Position numbers and translations under genes: made by a program. From Lujinxingia sediminis (GTDB taxonomy: Bacteria; Myxococcota_A; Bradymonadia; Bradymonadales; Bradymonadaceae): a stretch of 64,000 nt of DNA. The notes beneath the pieces are model-generated. The model was not told the origin of the DNA. It searched no databases and saw only the letters and a program-made list of their open reading frames with translations. Below are positions 27,501-35,182 of this stretch, in pieces. Every line of letters begins with the position of its first letter. Position 1 is the first letter of the stretch. The stretch covers positions 124,001 to 188,000 of the forward strand of contig NZ_SADD01000003.1 of assembly GCF_004005565.1 (NCBI RefSeq), in the 5' to 3' direction.

Positions 27501-29048
27501 GTCCCGCTGATCTCCCCGCCGCCCCACCACGACATCTACTCCATCGAAGATCTGGCGCAGCTGATCTACGACCTCAAAGCCATCAACCCCCAGGCCGAGG
27601 TCTGCGTCAAACTCGTCGCCACCGCCGGCGTGGGCACCATCGCCGCCGGCGTCGCCAAGGCCCTGGCCGACACCATCCTGATCAGCGGCCACGATGGCGG
27701 CACCGGCGCCTCCCCCGTCACGTCTGTCAAAAACGCCGGCATCCCCTGGGAGATTGGCCTGGCCGAAACCCAGCAGACCCTGCGCCTCAACGGCCTGCGT
27801 GAGCGCGTCAAACTCCGCGTCGACGGCGGCCTCAAAACCGGCCGCGACATCATCATCGCCGCCCTGCTCGGCGCCGAGGAGTTCAACTTCGGCACCGCCG
27901 CGCTGGTCGCGCTCGGCTGCCGCTACGTCCGCCAATGCCACCTGGACACCTGCCCGGTCGGCATCGCCACCCAGCGCGAAGATCTCCGCAAAAAATTCGA
28001 GGGCGACCCCGACATGATCGTCGCCTACTTCCAGAGCGTGGCCCAGGAAGTCCGCGAGCTCTTAAGCCAGCTCGGCGCCCCAAGCCTCGACGCCATCATC
28101 GGCCGCAGCGACCTCCTCAAACACCTCCCCCACCCCGACCATCCCCGCGCCCACCGCCTCGATCTCTCGCCCTTGATGGCCGCCCCCGACCCCGTCCACG
28201 GCGCGACCTTCCACACCTGGCCCGGCCCCTCCACGGCCCCCTCCCCCCTCAACGCGCGCATCGCCCGCGACTGCTCAGAAGCGCTCTCCACCGGCCAGCC
28301 TCTGCGCCTCGACTACCCCATCGCCAACACCGACCGCACCACCGGCGCCCGCTTAAGCGGCCTCATCGCCCTCCAGGAGCGCGACACTCCCCTCCCCGAG
28401 GCCACCTTCGACCTGCACTTCAAAGGCACCGCCGGCCAGTCCTTCGGCGCCTTCCTCAACCACGGCGTCGCCCTGACCCTGCGCGGCGCCGCCAACGATT
28501 ATGTGGCCAAAGGCATGGGCGGCGGCCGCATCGTCATCACCCCCGACGCCGACCTCACCCCCCTCGACGAAACAACGTCGCACCACACCCTGGCCGGAAA
28601 CACGCTGCTCTACGGCGCCACCGCCGGAGAACTCTTCATCGCCGGCTTAACCGGCGAACGTTTTGCCGTCCGCAACAGCGGCGCGCTCAGCGTCACCCAC
28701 GGCACCGGCGACTACGCCTGCGAATACATGACCGGCGGCATCTGCGTCTTCTTAGGCCCCGTCGGCCACCACTTCGCCGCCGGCATGACCGGCGGCCTGG
28801 CCTTCGTCCACGACCCCCACGACCGCCTCCCCACCCGCACCCAGGCCTCCGACGTCGAGCTGTCCCGCCCCGCCGAAGACGACCACGACACCACCGAGCT
28901 GCACCGCCTGATCGCGCGCCACTTTGAGCTCACAAAAAGCCCGATCGCCGAGGCAATGCTGGCCGATTGGCCCGCAAAGGTCAGCGAGTTTTATAAGGTC
29001 ACGCCACGCGCCATCCTGGCGCTCAAGAAGGCGGAGGGGGTGGCGTGA
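24570..29048 (+). CDS. gltB: Glutamate synthase large subunit
   Basis: A 1492-residue protein, the usual length for the alpha subunit. It makes two glutamates from glutamine and 2-oxoglutarate. The N-terminal glutaminase nucleophile is C23 in HDGCGVGFVAD after a short propeptide, followed by NLTHRGAVDAD. The FMN/synthase domain contains GHDGGTGASP and the 3Fe-4S cysteines C1117, C1123 and C1128. The C-terminal GXGXG helix repeat (GMGGGRIVI, GNTLLYGATAG) is complete. It starts at GTG. The gltD subunit is not in this window, so it must be supplied from elsewhere or replaced by ferredoxin. Confidence 0.95.
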   Translation: MTPHSLADPRFPLYQPGYEHDGCGVGFVADTRGAPRHDLLRMATDALANLTHRGAVDADTRTGDGAGVLFALPATFFANLSDELRLPRKGGPIGVGVFFLPRHAPDEQHQIRRLIADILHERGFSDFAWRPVPTRPAVLGLKAAATMPRIEQLVLPFDADIAPRVADQRLYALRRTIESRLHRGRLTAYIASMSARTIVYKGLMMGDALAEFYPDLQRDLPTNFALFHQRFSTNTFPSWSLAQPFRMLAHNGEINTILGNANGTRLRQADLHAELWNEVIDDLKPVLQPGFSDSAHLDNVAELLTLSSRSPLHTLTMLVPQAWEHDANLSPEVRAFFDYHASLNEPWDGPAAITYADGRFVGAHLDRNGLRPLRVLRTHDDLIYACSEVGVLNLPEERIAERSRLGPGHMIAVDLQEGRVLTGDTIKPELARRQPYQQWLDENLIRIPQRPVADTIAPELDDERRLRLQTCFAYSREEFKLTLEPMATTGKEAISSMGDDTPIAALSLQQRPLAHFFKQRFAQVTNPPIDPIRERHNMSLSVHLGRRRNWLTETPAHARQVALDAPVLTAAEMQALHHALPPERIATLDATFPAADGPAGLKKALDTLSQNALDAIAAGAEILIVSDRQVAPERAPIPMLLAVGALGTDLLKTDLRLRASLIVESAEPRDSHFIATLLGFGASAVFPYLAIETLLADLELETSPAERIQNFLKSQHLGLLKIMSKMGISVLGSYRGAQIFEAIGLGPDVVERAFPNTPSPIAGLTLDDLAEDALLRHARAFEPDAPDAPVDLGLLRFRRSGETHAWSPQHLGAMNRLRKHKPGAYATFTAASAALPPLQLRDLLQPTALRPAIPLDEVEPTDAICRRFSTAAMSLGSLSPEAHRALAVAMNRLGARSNTGEGGEDPERYTLDAHGDDANARIKQIASGRFGVSPLYLVKARELEIKMAQGAKPGEGGQLPGHKVTPYIAYLRHATPGVPLISPPPHHDIYSIEDLAQLIYDLKAINPQAEVCVKLVATAGVGTIAAGVAKALADTILISGHDGGTGASPVTSVKNAGIPWEIGLAETQQTLRLNGLRERVKLRVDGGLKTGRDIIIAALLGAEEFNFGTAALVALGCRYVRQCHLDTCPVGIATQREDLRKKFEGDPDMIVAYFQSVAQEVRELLSQLGAPSLDAIIGRSDLLKHLPHPDHPRAHRLDLSPLMAAPDPVHGATFHTWPGPSTAPSPLNARIARDCSEALSTGQPLRLDYPIANTDRTTGARLSGLIALQERDTPLPEATFDLHFKGTAGQSFGAFLNHGVALTLRGAANDYVAKGMGGGRIVITPDADLTPLDETTSHHTLAGNTLLYGATAGELFIAGLTGERFAVRNSGALSVTHGTGDYACEYMTGGICVFLGPVGHHFAAGMTGGLAFVHDPHDRLPTRTQASDVELSRPAEDDHDTTELHRLIARHFELTKSPIAEAMLADWPAKVSEFYKVTPRAILALKKAEGVA

Positions 29049-29162
29049 CCGTTGACGAAGCCTGAGCGCTCACAGAAGCTGGCCCCTGTGACTCGATTAC
29101 GAGACCGTCGCGAGATTTGATTCGCCGCGGCCCGCGCTCAACCACCTTCAGAAGGTGAACCC

Positions 29163-30278
29163 GTGAGTTTCGCACAACCCATCGATCGGCTCAGCATTTC
29201 GGGCTTCAAATCACTTCAAAACGTGGAGGATCTGGAGCTTCGCGCCATCAACGTCCTTATCGGAGCCAATGGTGCCGGTAAGAGTAACTTCGTGAGTTTC
29301 TTTCACATGCTCACCGAGATGATGGCCGGCCGCCTTCAATCTTGGACCCGCAAGCAAGGATCTGCCAACCGCATTGTGAGCTTCGGCATAAAGGAAACAA
29401 AGAGATTAAGCGCCCACCTATTTTTTGGAGACCACGGCTACTACTTCACTCTAGAACCAACCATTGAGGGAGGTTTTGCCTTTCGGATGGAAATCGCAGA
29501 ACCCAGCGGATACACGGCAGTTAACCGCGGACATATAGAGGCGGAGATCCCCAAAATTTACCACCGCCGACCGGACGTTAAAGACGACATCTATTGCTGC
29601 TACGAATCCATCTCCAACTGGAAGACCTTCCACTTCCACGACACCAGCGACACCGCCGGCGTCAAGCGTCTGGGCTCGCTGCACGACAACGACTATCTGC
29701 GCCCGGACGCCTCCAACCTCGCGGCCTTCCTCTACCGGCTCAAGCACGAGCATGAGGCCACCTACGAGCAGATCCGCAAGACGGTGAGTCTCGCGATCCC
29801 CTTCTTCGACGATTTCGTGCTCAAGCCCCAGGCCCTCCCCACCGAGGAGGAGCAGATTCGGCTGCTCTGGCGCCAGAAAGACAGCGACTACCCCTTCTGG
29901 CCCAGCCAGCTCTCGGATGGCTCCATTCGTTTCATCTGCCTGGCCACCGCGCTGCTGCAGCCCGAGCCCCCCTCGACCATCATTATCGATGAACCGGAGC
30001 TGGGGCTTCACCCCTACGCCATCACGCTCCTGGGGTCGTTGATCCGCTCGGCCTCAAAGCGCATGCAGCTCATCGTCTCGACACAGTCGGTGCCCCTCGT
30101 CAACGAGTTCTCCATCGAAGACCTGATCATCGTGGAGCGCGAAAACGGCGCCTCGGTCTTTCGTCGCCACGACGAAAAGGACTTTGAACTCTGGCTAGAG
30201 GAGTACACGGTCGGCGAGTTGTGGGAGAAGAATGTGCTGGGGGGTAGGCCGGGGCCGGATGGGGGGGCAGGGCAATGA
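29163..30278 (+). CDS. AAA_21-type ABC/SMC-like ATPase
   Basis: A 371-residue ATPase of the RecF/OLD-like AAA class, starting at GTG. Walker A is G34-A-N-G-A-G-K-S41 in INVLIGANGAGKSNF. The ABC signature is LSDGS at about residue 250. Walker B is IIIDEPELGLHP with D276-E277, and STQSVPLVNEF is the sensor region. The next gene, a DUF4276 member, overlaps its stop by ATGA, the arrangement usual for such pairs. Comparable two-gene ATPase/TOPRIM-like pairs act in phage defence, but that role is inferred. Its partner is broken here. A stretch near 29390-29560 is less GC-rich than its surroundings. Confidence 0.85.
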   Translation: MSFAQPIDRLSISGFKSLQNVEDLELRAINVLIGANGAGKSNFVSFFHMLTEMMAGRLQSWTRKQGSANRIVSFGIKETKRLSAHLFFGDHGYYFTLEPTIEGGFAFRMEIAEPSGYTAVNRGHIEAEIPKIYHRRPDVKDDIYCCYESISNWKTFHFHDTSDTAGVKRLGSLHDNDYLRPDASNLAAFLYRLKHEHEATYEQIRKTVSLAIPFFDDFVLKPQALPTEEEQIRLLWRQKDSDYPFWPSQLSDGSIRFICLATALLQPEPPSTIIIDEPELGLHPYAITLLGSLIRSASKRMQLIVSTQSVPLVNEFSIEDLIIVERENGASVFRRHDEKDFELWLEEYTVGELWEKNVLGGRPGPDGGAGQ

Positions 30279-30899
30279 CGCGCGTCTGCATCATCTGTGA
30301 AGGGCAGACCGAAGAGACCTTCGTCAACGATGTCCTGGTCCGCCCTTTTGCGCATCGAGGCGTATACCTCTCGGCCGCCCTGATCGGAAAACCCGGCCAT
30401 AAAGGCGGTCGCGTCAACCTGCAACGCCTCACGCGCGACCTTCGCGCCATCCTGGGCGACCCCGCCATCTACTGCACCACCTTCTTCGACTTCTACGGCC
30501 TCCCCGCCGACTCTCTTGTAATTCCCCAACCCGACCGCATCCAGGGCGACGATTGGCAAGGAGCCAGGAGGAGCGTGTAGCAGCGCTACCGCGACGACGC
30601 AGCGACGCAGCCAGCGTCGTCCTGGGGCGGTCGGCGCCCTGGCCCGAGGCATCGACCAATCCCAACTCGCCGGCGCCTTCCACGACATTCGCGACGCCTT
30701 CGCCACCCCGGAAGATATCAACGACTCACCACAGACGGCCCCCTCCAAACGCCTGGCCGTCCACTATCCCCCCTACGACAAAGTCCTCCACGGCTCGATC
30801 GCCGCGCTGGACATCGGTCTGCCCGTCATCCGCGATGCGTGCCCGCTCTTCGATGGTTGGCTCAGCACGCTCGAAGCACTGGGCCCCTCCGAAGCGTGA
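30275..30899 (+). pseudogene. DUF4276 gene disrupted by a family B element
   Basis: The 5' part (MTRVCIICEGQTEETFVNDV and onward to FFDFYGLPADS) is a clear DUF4276 N-terminus. Family B copy 2 (30531-30634) then interrupts it, and the frame stops at 30580. After the element the protein resumes in another frame as ALARGIDQSQLAGAFHDIRD ... PEDINDSPQTAPSKR ... CPLFDGWLSTLEALG, ending with TGA at 30897-30899. This is the family's C-terminus. A middle section of several tens of residues expected in the family also appears to be missing. The pair with the upstream ATPase is therefore probably inactive. Confidence 0.85.
30531..30634 (+). repeat. Family B structured repeat, copy 2, inside DUF4276
   Basis: 104 bp bounded by ccgaccgc and gcggtcgg. 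Compared with the usual ccgagcgc/gcgctcgg ends, one base pair is swapped on both arms, which keeps the stem. The apical stem gtagc-agc-gctac is present. The middle region is of the second subfamily. No target-site duplication is apparent. Confidence 0.9.
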
Positions 30900-30913
30900 G
30901 TGGCGAGTTTTGC

Positions 30914-31200
30914 CAACAGATTGGCGACTCAGACCCCTTACCTCCCGGTCTGTTCGCAACAGATCGGCTACTCAGGCCCCTTACCTCCCGGTCTGTTAAC
31001 AACAGATCCACGACTCAGACCCCTTACCTGCCCTTCTGTTCGCAACAGATCGGCTACTCAGACCCCTTACCTGCCCTTCTGTTCGCAACAGATCGGCTAC
31101 TCAGACCCCTTACCTGCCCTTCTGTTCGCAACAGATCGGCTACTCAGGCCCCTTACCTCTCGTTCTGTTCGCGACAGAACGACGACTCAGCCTTCTCCCG
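30914..31200 (+). repeat. 43-bp tandem repeat array
   Basis: Seven unit starts, marked by c(a/g)acaga, are spaced exactly 43 bp apart: 30914, 30957, 31000, 31043, 31086, 31129 and 31172. The core is cggctactcagaccccttacc followed by tgcccttctgttcg, and each junction forms the small palindrome ctgtt-cgc-aacag. The inner units are nearly identical and the outer ones diverge. There are no unique spacers. 43 is not a multiple of 3, so the array is not coding. Confidence 0.92.
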
Positions 31201-31213
31201 CATGATAAAAACC

Positions 31214-31318
31214 CCGAGCGCATCCAGGGCGAAGTCCAGCAAGGAGGCAGGGATGAAGCTGTGGCAGCGCCACCGCGAATCCCTGACGACGACGCTGGCT
31301 TCGTCCTGGGGCGCTCGG
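31214..31318 (+). repeat. Family B structured repeat, copy 3
   Basis: 105 bp bounded by ccgagcgc and gcgctcgg. The middle stem is cagggat/atccctg. The apical stem is gtggc-agc-gccac, a compensated variant of gtagc/gctac. On the minus strand the right arm is followed by GGTTTTTA, so it resembles a very long intrinsic terminator. Confidence 0.9.
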
Positions 31319-31321
31319 CAC

Positions 31322-31352
31322 AAAAAAAGCCCTCCGGACTCACCGAAGGGCT
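31322..31352 (-). terminator. Rho-independent terminator of the helical protein gene
   Basis: On the minus strand the stem agcccttcgg / ccggagggct, with a 5-nt loop, is followed by seven T. It lies about 28 nt after the stop of the minus-strand gene ending at 31380. Confidence 0.9.
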
Positions 31353-31379
31353 CCAAATCACGCTTACACCATCGACGCT

Positions 31380-32180
31380 TTACTCACCCGAAGGTTCGAC
31401 AACCGGCGTCGGCTGCACCGGCGGCGCGTCATTCAACACGACCTCCCCGGCGTCCGGGGCGTCGGCGTCGGCGCTCGCGGCACCACCGGGACGGCCCGAG
31501 CTTCGATACATGGAGTTGAGCGGCAACATCAGCTGCCGCAGGCTCTCATTCTCATTGAGCGAGAGCGCCCCCTCCACAAACTGCCGGGCGGCGACATAGG
31601 CGCGGCGAGCCTCGTCGCGGGCTGCGAAGAGCTTCTGCATGGCGAGCACCGCGTCGGAGTTTTCGGCGTTGGCGGCCTTCTGCGCCTGCACGAATCCATC
31701 AAAGGCAACCTGCGCCTCGATGACCACCGCGTGCTCCGTGCCGAGCGCGTCGTTGGCGTAGGTCAGCGCGACCTCCATCACCGCCCGCGAGCGGTCCAGG
31801 CCCAGGGCCCGAAAGCCCGAGGGGGGCAGCGGCATCCCCCGCTCCAGACGCTCCTTCAAGAGCGCCGGGTTCGCCGTCACATCGGCCACCGCCAGATAAT
31901 AGTTCGACTGCGCCGTGGCATAGAGACGCTCGTACGCCCCCTCCATCGCCACATCGGCCTGCGCCACCGCCTCGGCCGCCCGCGCCGCCTCCTCGCTCTC
32001 GGCCAGCGCCTCGCCCACCGCCGCGCTGTAGGGCAAAAGCGCCTCGTCGAGCAGATCCGCCGCAAGCACCAGCGCCTGCTGCCCGCGCGCATGCGCGGTC
32101 TTGGGCGCCATCGTACGAACCTGATCCGCAGCCCGCTCCATCCACGCCTTCAACGTCAGATCAAAATGGGTCTCAGACAT
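31380..32180 (-). CDS. Hypothetical alpha-helical protein
   Basis: A 266-residue protein without signal peptide or membrane segment. Residues 1-215 are Ala/Glu/Leu-rich and strongly helical, suggesting a helical bundle (for example AHARGQQALVLAADLLDEAL). The last ~45 residues are a disordered Pro/Ala/Asp tail. No family is recognised. It has its own terminator downstream and repeat DNA on both sides, so it is a single-gene unit. Confidence 0.65.
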   Translation of the reverse strand: MSETHFDLTLKAWMERAADQVRTMAPKTAHARGQQALVLAADLLDEALLPYSAAVGEALAESEEAARAAEAVAQADVAMEGAYERLYATAQSNYYLAVADVTANPALLKERLERGMPLPPSGFRALGLDRSRAVMEVALTYANDALGTEHAVVIEAQVAFDGFVQAQKAANAENSDAVLAMQKLFAARDEARRAYVAARQFVEGALSLNENESLRQLMLPLNSMYRSSGRPGGAASADADAPDAGEVVLNDAPPVQPTPVVEPSGE

Positions 32181-32394
32181 CGCATAACTCCTTATTCAGA
32201 AGCTCCGCCCATCCCCCGAGCGCGCCACGCAAGCCTCGCTGCACCATTGCAGACGCCCGCTCGCCACGCGCCGGATTACCAGCAGCGGTGTCTCCCCCCC
32301 GGGGGAGACGGTGTGTTTACGAATGCCTCGGTTTTGCCACGAAGGGGGGTGGGGGGGCAAGGGGTGGTGGCGCGGGGGTTTGGGGAGTGTGGGG

Positions 32395-32510
32395 GGATTC
32401 GGGTGGGGTGTTGGGGGGGGCGTTTTGTGGTTAGGTGGTTGGGTGGTTGGGTGGTTGTGAGGCATCGGGGTTCGCGATGTGGGGCGATTCGTGAGGACCA
32501 TCGGGGTTCG
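32395..32510 (+). repeat. Family A repeat, forward orientation
   Basis: Contains cgttttgtggttaggtgg, repeated ttgggtggttg and cgattcgtgagg, as in the other family-A copies. It is followed within 40 bp by family B copy 4. Confidence 0.75.
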
Positions 32511-32538
32511 CGCGTCGGCACCCCGCACACCAAAAGCC

Positions 32539-32643
32539 CCGAACGCAACCAGGGCGGCGACTGGCAAGGAGGCTGGGATGAAGCTGTAGCAGCGCTACCG
32601 CGAGTCCCAGACGACACAGCCAGCGTCGTCCTGGGGCGCTCGG
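32539..32643 (+). repeat. Family B structured repeat, copy 4, abutting a stop codon
   Basis: 105 bp bounded by ccgaacgc and gcgctcgg; one outer pair is mismatched in this copy. The middle stem is ctggga/tcccag and the apical stem gtagc/gctac. Its right end lies 3 nt from the stop codon of the minus-strand outer-membrane protein gene. On the minus strand the left arm is followed by GGGGCTTTT. Confidence 0.9.
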
Positions 32644-32646
32644 CTC

Positions 32647-33207
32647 TCACTTCGCCTCAACCGGCAAATGCAACCTCAAGCCCACATGATGCGCCGGCAT
32701 CCAGGCCGGCCGGTCGTGTTGCAGCACGGCCTGGTAGAAATACCCGATCTCAAAGTGTTCGCCGGCATAGTACGCGCCGAGGGTGGCGCCGGGCACCACC
32801 CCGCGGCGTTCCACCCCGACGCCCAGGCCCAGCTCCAGGGTCAGGCCCCCGAAGGGGCCCATCCCCGAGAGGCGGCCGCGTCCGTAGAGCGTGCCCCCCT
32901 CGATCCGCTCCCAGTTTGAAGGCACCACGAGGGTAAAATCGACGCCGACGCCTGCGCGAACCATGGTGTTCATGCGGGCGAAGGGAAAGCGCGACTCGCA
33001 GGCATACATATAACCCGCGCCGAGCCCGATCCGGTCATTGAGGCCGTACTCCAGGCGCAAGCCGGGGACATGCACCCGCGTGTTGACCGTGGTCTCGCGC
33101 AACGCCGAGGGCGCCAGAAACTGCTCCTGCGCGCTCGCCAGGGTTGTCGTCATTATCACCGACCCCATCACCACCAGCGCCACCGCCACGTTCGAACTGC
33201 TCGCCAT
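32647..33207 (-). CDS. Putative outer-membrane beta-barrel protein, paralogue 1
   Basis: A 186-residue exported protein. The ATG at 33207 has GAGGAG upstream; the signal peptide ends at TLASAQ (about residue 27). The mature part alternates hydrophobic and polar residues with many Gly/Tyr (LGAGYMYACESRFPFARM, GLTLELGLGVGVERR, AYYAGEHFEIGYFYQAVLQ), as in small 8-stranded barrels. The terminal residue is Lys, not Phe. A second 186-residue paralogue lies at 36362-36922, and both have a family B element directly behind the stop codon. Confidence 0.75.
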   Translation of the reverse strand: MASSSNVAVALVVMGSVIMTTTLASAQEQFLAPSALRETTVNTRVHVPGLRLEYGLNDRIGLGAGYMYACESRFPFARMNTMVRAGVGVDFTLVVPSNWERIEGGTLYGRGRLSGMGPFGGLTLELGLGVGVERRGVVPGATLGAYYAGEHFEIGYFYQAVLQHDRPAWMPAHHVGLRLHLPVEAK

Positions 33208-33284
33208 GCCATACTCCTCAATCACAAACACCACGGGCCCCCACAAGGGGTGCCCCTACGGTTGGGCACACGCTGCCGCGCTCC

Positions 33285-33400
33285 CCCAGACGCCCTCACG
33301 AATCGACCACCGCCCGCGCCCCCCCGGCGTCCCACAACCACACAACCACACAAGCCCATAACCACAAAGCGACCCCCCCAACGCCCTCACGAACCGCAAG
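33285..33400 (-). repeat. Family A repeat, reverse orientation
   Basis: Contains acgccctcacgaatcgacc and repeated cacaaccacacaa, followed by a second ccctcacgaaccgc. It sits directly before family B copies 5 and 6. Confidence 0.7.
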
Positions 33401-33409
33401 CCCCCCAAC

Positions 33410-33513
33410 CCGAGCGCATCCAGGGCGGCGACTGGCAAGGAGCCAGGACGAAGCTGTGGCAGCGCCACCGCGAGGACGCAGCGACACAGCCAGCGTCGTC
33501 CTGGGGCGCTCGG
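33410..33513 (+). repeat. Family B structured repeat, copy 5
   Basis: 104 bp bounded by ccgagcgc and gcgctcgg. The apical stem is gtggc/gccac. The middle part (ccaggacgaagct and gcgaggacgcagcg) is of the second subfamily, where the gggat/atccc stem is absent. It is the first of two tandem copies. Confidence 0.9.
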
Positions 33514-33515
33514 CA

Positions 33516-33619
33516 CCGAGCGCATCCAGGGCGGGGATAGCAAGGAGGCTGGGATGAAGCTGTAGCAGCGCTACCGCGAATCCCAGACGACACAGCCAGC
33601 GTCGTCCTGGGGCGCTCGG
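33516..33619 (+). repeat. Family B structured repeat, copy 6, abutting a stop codon
   Basis: 104 bp bounded by ccgagcgc and gcgctcgg, 2 nt after copy 5. The middle stem is ctgggat/atcccag and the apical stem gtagc/gctac. Its right end lies 2 nt from the stop codon of the minus-strand lipoprotein gene. Confidence 0.9.
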
Positions 33620-33621
33620 CA

Positions 33622-34911
33622 TCAAAACACCAACGTAAACCTCGTCGCCTCCCGAATCTCCACCCCCTGACTCCCGGCCACGTTCCCAAAGGTGCCTTCG
33701 ACACTGTGGATGCGGCCCTCCTCCACGTTGAACATCGTGGTCGCGTCCACCTCAGAGGTCAGCGTCGGGGAGGCCGCGCCGACCATGGCCATGTCGGCGT
33801 CGAACTCATCATCGAAAAAATCGTCATCGCCAAAATCGTCGCCGAAGCCATTGTCGCTCTCGTCGAGGGCCCGGCCGGCGGCGACGGTGCCGTCGATCAT
33901 CTGCTGGCTGTCGACATCGAGCTCGATGCGAAGGGTGCCGCAGGAGTTCGCCTCACATGACCGCTTCGGACCGGCGGTGGTTTTGACCTTGCCGACGGGG
34001 AAATCCGCCTCGAAGACGTCGCCGGCGGCGACGGTGCCCTCGGGAAGCTCCAGCAGGCTGAGCACCTGCACGGGCAGCACGTCGAGGTGCTGCACCGGGC
34101 GCTCCTGCTCCTCGGTGCGGGTCTGGCGAGTGCGCTCGACCTGGCGGGTCCCCGCGTGAAGGGTTACGCGGCCGGTGTTGGGGTCGATGCGGGCCGAAGA
34201 GCTCACCTCCACGCCGTCGACGGTCGAGCTCATCGAGATGCCGTCTTCGCCCACCTCGTAGCGCAGCACCGCGACGGGCCCCTCCTCGGTGATCTCGACG
34301 ACCACGCGCTCAAAGAACTCCAGGCGCCCGCTGCGATCCATATACGCCCGCAGGGTGCGCACCTCTTCGGGCAGATCGTCAACGCTTGTCGCACCGCCCC
34401 ACTGGCCGCGCATCTCCATCGCGTCGACGTGGAACGCAAGCTCGTAGCGCCCGTCGGCGGCCATGCCCACCACCTCCATGCGCATGGTGGTGCTCATCTC
34501 GACGCGATCTTTAAAGAGCGGCGAGTCACCACCGCCCATCATCGCCCCCATCATGGCCCCCATCTGCCCGCCCATCTTCATCTCAATATCGCTGGTGGCT
34601 TCGTAACGAAGCTCCAGCTCCTCGCCCACCTCGAGCTTCCACTCCCAGATCTCGGCCTGCGCGCTGGCCCGGGGGGGCGCGGACTCCGAGCGCTCCTCCA
34701 CGGCTTCGATGTCGACCTCTTCGACCTCGACCTCCGCCGCGACCTGCTGCTCCTCGACCTCCGCCGGGGCCGTCGAGGCCTGCTGCACCTGAGCGGCATC
34801 ATCACCCTGCGCCGGGCGCTCCCGGGGCGCTTCGGTGACGTAGACGTAGGTGGGGGTGCAGCCGCTCACTCCAAACATCGCGGCGAGAATCAGGGTCTTC
34901 TTCCAGCTCAT
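33622..34911 (-). CDS. Large lipoprotein of unknown function
   Basis: A 429-residue lipoprotein with a signal and lipobox ending at C18 (FGVSGC). Residues 20-85 are a disordered Gln/Glu/Val-rich spacer. The body is beta-rich, with repeated E-x-x-Y/F strands such as VGEELELRYEATSDIEMKM and RMEVVGMAADGRYELAFHV, a layout reminiscent of DUF6263-type lipoproteins. An acidic Phe/Asp stretch (FGDDFGDDDFFDDEFDAD) lies near residue 370. Two cysteines (CEANSC) could form a disulfide. It is probably anchored in the outer membrane. No partner is recognised. Confidence 0.7.
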   Translation of the reverse strand: MSWKKTLILAAMFGVSGCTPTYVYVTEAPRERPAQGDDAAQVQQASTAPAEVEEQQVAAEVEVEEVDIEAVEERSESAPPRASAQAEIWEWKLEVGEELELRYEATSDIEMKMGGQMGAMMGAMMGGGDSPLFKDRVEMSTTMRMEVVGMAADGRYELAFHVDAMEMRGQWGGATSVDDLPEEVRTLRAYMDRSGRLEFFERVVVEITEEGPVAVLRYEVGEDGISMSSTVDGVEVSSSARIDPNTGRVTLHAGTRQVERTRQTRTEEQERPVQHLDVLPVQVLSLLELPEGTVAAGDVFEADFPVGKVKTTAGPKRSCEANSCGTLRIELDVDSQQMIDGTVAAGRALDESDNGFGDDFGDDDFFDDEFDADMAMVGAASPTLTSEVDATTMFNVEEGRIHSVEGTFGNVAGSQGVEIREATRFTLVF

Positions 34912-35081
34912 ACAAACCTCTCCAAATCAGTCTCAATTGTGGTGAACCGATCGCGTTGAAAAAATACGCATCGTTTGCGCGTGGCCCTTTATACGCGGAG
35001 GGGGGCGAGGGATTCAAAACGTTCGGGTGGGGGGTGACACTGGCGACACTGGCACTCGGGCTCGGGCTCGCTCCCCCCAAC

Positions 35082-35114
35082 CCGACCGCAGCCAGCGTCG
35101 TCCCGGGGCGGTCA
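35082..35114 (+). repeat. Family B remnant with internal deletion
   Basis: The left arm ccgaccgc is joined through gccagcgtcgtcc to the right arm gcggtca; all central stems are missing. It carries the same swapped outer base pair as copy 2. Confidence 0.65.
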
Positions 35115-35121
35115 ACACGCC

Positions 35122-35153
35122 AAAAAAAAGGCCCCCGCAGCTATCGGGAGCCT
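35122..35153 (-). terminator. Rho-independent terminator of the pentapeptide-like lipoprotein gene
   Basis: On the minus strand the stem aggctcccg / cgggggcct with a 6-nt loop is followed by eight T. It lies 30 nt after the stop at 35183. Confidence 0.9.
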
Positions 35154-35182
35154 CCAAACGACCGAGAAATATAGAAAGAAAA

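Noticed and set aside
27935-28927. Long plus-strand Arg/Pro-rich ORF inside gltB
   Set aside because: It lies in an alternative frame of a well-supported gltB and has the Arg/Pro bias of a frame shadow.
30914-31200. CRISPR array
   Set aside because: The 43-bp units are contiguous and nearly identical along their full length. There are no unique spacers of constant length and no cas genes in the window.
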